A DNA stretch of 35,508 bases from positions 1 to 35,508 of the forward strand of contig JAYMTA010000191.1 in the NCBI GenBank assembly GCA_036897625.1, written 5' to 3'. The number at the start of each line of letters is the position of its first letter. Positions within the stretch are counted from its first letter, which is position 1. Shown piece by piece: positions 33,166 through 35,508 of the stretch. Source of the stretch: Pelargonium cotyledonis. Lineage: Eukaryota > Streptophyta > Magnoliopsida > Geraniales > Geraniaceae. Below the pieces are notes generated by a model. The model ran no database searches. It saw only the letters and a program-made list of their open reading frames with translations, and was not told the origin of the DNA. A program made the translations under genes and the position numbers.

Positions 33166-35052
33166 TTACGCAGCCTGAGCTTGTCCTTGAGTTTGTGCTC
33201 GGGATTTGGTAGCTCCTTCCTTCCATCCTTTTTGACGAGCCCTAGCCTCCCACGTGGCCGTTTGTTTCTTTTGTGCTTCCAACGCCGCCTCAGCCTTCTC
33301 CCTTGCTTCTTCACATGTTTCCATACCTGAGTTGCATTTGTCGGCTTCCTTTTGATACTGGGAAGCCACTTTCTTAGCCTCAAGCAGCGCCATGTCACCG
33401 CGGCGCTGGTTCTCTAGAGCTACAGCTTCCTGTTCCTTCAGTTCTTCAGATAATAACTCCACAAAGTTCTTTTCAGTATCTTCACTTACCTCCGGGTCGC
33501 GTTTCGCACAATCTGCACGCCAATTGAACAAAATAGAATAACATTGGGGATAGAACACACTATGGAGCAACAGTTGAAACTATGCAACCACTTACTATAA
33601 TTTCATTTTCTAGCGTAAAAATTACTATAAAGTGTGATTGTAAGGAAAGAAACTAACCTGCAAAGGAATTGTTGCCAAGTCCTGCAACATATTAAAAATA
33701 GAAGCTTAAATAAGTAAACTGCTTCGCGAATCGAAGAAGTAGATAAAAATGAGTAAAAGGAGAAATAAAACAAAAAAGCAAGTATAGTCTAATTGATCTC
33801 AATACACACATAACTGATACATGGAAAATTGGAAGTAATGCACATCATAAGCCATAAGCCTGACAAGACAATGTACATACAAGAGTCTTAACTACATAAA
33901 TACATCATAGCCGGACATGTGAAAATGTCGAGTTAATCATGTCGTACATATGATGTTCAATGGATACCACAGCTTCGATAAATGAATCTTTAACATCTGT
34001 AGTAAGGTAAGTGCTAGCTATTAGGCTTTTATCACATCAGAAAATGCACGGAAGTGACCAATAAGGCCATTATGCCAAAAAGTCGACAACAACATAACCA
34101 AAGGTAATTCAGTTCACCGCTCCACAAGAAATTAACTCATCCCTACGTTCAGTTTGGTACTTTCCAACTCTTCTTACAAGTTAATGCTCAATCAAAAGGA
34201 CTTGTTAACGACAATGAACTTATAAGAAGATAATGAAAAGGAACACTGGAACTCTAACTTGTTGGATCCGCCAAGACATGAAGTTCGGTAAGGTGAACCT
34301 CCTACTTATTCATCTGATTGTTCACTCTTCTATCGACATCACTTCTAATTCACAATTTAGATTGGTTTTGGATCTGCAAACAAAATTTTGAGCTTCTCCC
34401 TAACCAACAACCAACAGTTAAGCTGCCGAGTAACTGAAAATTGAAACTACACATTCTGTCATACATAATTCGAGGTTTCATAATCGTCTGCATATGTCTG
34501 AAACATATCATTTTCAGTTCAACCAAGCTTATTTGCGATGAACACAAGAATCAAATGACAAAAATTCAATGATCCAAACACAAAAAACAGATCCTCAGAA
34601 CAAACATGCCAATCCAAAACAGGTCCATAAACAAAACAAAACCCATATAACCAAAAGGTTTGATTTTGAAAATTTGATCCTCCACACCTAAATTCTCAGT
34701 TCAGCCACTAATCAACCACCACAGTTCAGAATCTCGAGTACCCACAAAACTACAACCAAATCCAGATCAACCCAACAAAGCAACCCTAAAGATCGACTCA
34801 GATCTGCAGAGAAACCAGAGATCTTGGGCACGAGAAAGTACCTTCCGGGAAGGAGATGAGAGGCTGGGCGGAGCAATCGCAGTCGCAGGAGGGACAGGCG
34901 GCGGAGGAGCGGCTCACGGCGGCTAAGCCCTCCAAGGAGTGCCAGTACAGAGGCGGACCCACGATGTACCCGAACAAGCACAGACCCAAAAGCCCCAACG
35001 ACGCCTTCAACAGAGCCGGACTGCACGAAGAACCCGAATGGCTCAGCGCCAT
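33166..35052 (-). CDS. ELMO1: DUF1068 Golgi protein, ELMO1/NKS1 type
   Basis: Likely orthologue of Arabidopsis At2g32580. Members of this family (ELMO1, NKS1/ELMO4) are Golgi membrane proteins reported to support pectin (homogalacturonan) synthesis and cell adhesion. Exons in transcript order: 35052-34842, 33681-33658, 33512-33166; joined 193 aa. A short N-terminus is followed by one membrane helix (about 15-36, with LLGLCLFGYIVGPPLYW), then a CPSCDCDC cysteine cluster. Exon 2 is only 24 nt and encodes GLGNNSFA. Exon 3 carries DCAKRDPEVSEDTEKN and a long charged coiled coil with YQKEADKCNSGMETCEEARE and RARQKGWKEG. This is a type II layout with a lumenal coiled coil. Intron 1 is about 1.16 kb. 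The gene is convergent with CAP-H, as the adjacent Arabidopsis locus numbers would predict. Which ELMO paralogue it is was not tested. Confidence 0.9.
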
Positions 35053-35239
35053 TTTTGACCTCTCGATGTCTCTGAAAAAGGAACGATTTTTGGTACTGAG
35101 CGAAGGTGGAGATGGAAAATGGAGTGTGTAGTAGTCGGCACCAGTGGCAATTTGGTAATTTAATAGGGTTATGTGGAGATGAAGACAACGACGACGGCAA
35201 TGGTGGTTGATGGTTGTTTATCTTTTCACAGTGGCGGTT
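35053..35239 (-). promoter_or_regulatory. 5' UTR and proximal promoter of the DUF1068 gene
   Basis: This short region lies between the start codon and the element at the right edge. No clear TATA box was found. If the right-edge element is a transposon, it sits within about 200 bp of the start codon and so inside the promoter. Confidence 0.4.
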
Positions 35240-35508
35240 ACAGTTCACAACTTGTAAGGACTTGTTTGGTAAAAATTTTGGCAGCCGGAAGTTGCTGCCA
35301 CATCAGCAAAACTTCCAGCATTTGTTTGAACATTGTTTGGCACAAAAAAAAAAAAAACCGCAACTTCCAGCAAAATAGGATACTGTGCAGCTGAAAGTTG
35401 TGATTTTCCCACAGCTAAAAAAATAGCAGCTGCAGATACTGTAGCAGCTGCAGCAACATAAGAAATACCATGTTGCCCTCCAACTCCATTTCACTTCCAT
35501 TTCTAATC
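35240..35508. mobile_element. Probable end of a non-autonomous DNA transposon, cut by the window edge
   Basis: The sequence changes abruptly to repeated words: AACTTCCAGCA twice (about 35309 and 35363), TGTTTGGCAC next to a poly-A run, and TAGCAGCTGCAG/TACTGTAGCAGCTGCAG as a near-tandem pair (about 35427-35455). TTTGTTTGGTAAA near the left side and GCAGCTG-rich interiors recall abundant plant hAT/MITE families. The right end is outside the window, so neither terminal repeats nor a target duplication can be shown. Confidence 0.4.

Noticed and set aside
32829..33330. Forward frames overlapping the end of the DUF1068 gene
   Set aside because: They lack known motifs and partly mirror the coding sequence of the opposite strand.

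Overview
The window is nuclear DNA from a flowering plant, most likely a eudicot. It has GT-AG introns, AT-rich intergenic DNA, (GA)n tracts in 5' leaders, and proteins that align closely to Arabidopsis proteins I know. The gene structures would fit a rosid, perhaps Rosaceae, but that is a guess. There is no prokaryotic, organellar or viral gene content.

Layout. 1-3299 is upstream DNA with a probable small hAT-like element (1871-2159). 3300-8482 (+) is a 12-exon LysM receptor kinase of the CERK1/LYK1 type. 9565-12498 (+) is a 3-exon UFD1-domain/zinc-finger protein (PRLI-interacting factor K type). 13242-15956 is a small F-box cluster: a truncated copy, one intact single-exon gene (13608-14798) and a gutted third copy lying among a repeated 3' tail. 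16390-23132 (+) is an OSCA1/CSC1-like channel gene with a long, repeat-bearing leader intron. 24488-27429 (+) is a 5-exon DUF212 (acid phosphatase/haloperoxidase-related) membrane protein. 28595-32759 (+) is a 13-exon condensin subunit CAP-H. 33166-35052 (-) is a 3-exon DUF1068 protein of the ELMO1/NKS1 type, convergent with CAP-H. The right edge (about 35240-35508) looks like the end of a DNA transposon.

Exons were assembled by hand from splice signals, reading phase and remembered homologues. The six multi-exon models close in frame with lengths close to those remembered for their Arabidopsis counterparts (614, 569, 768, 168, 663 and 193 aa).

The genes do not form one pathway. The window's main interest is evolutionary. 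It appears to keep an ancestral order (CERK1 - UFD1-like - OSCA1 - DUF212) that Arabidopsis seems to have split between two places (At3g21610-21630 and At4g15420-15430), next to a second conserved pair (CAP-H/DUF1068, At2g32590/At2g32580). The CERK1 kinase carries the YAQ tripeptide associated with symbiotic signalling, and the gene contains a predicted 5-nt microexon. I saw no wholly new molecular system. The least explained signals are a short motif shared by the first introns of two neighbouring genes, with four copies in one of them, and the repeated tail around the F-box copies.
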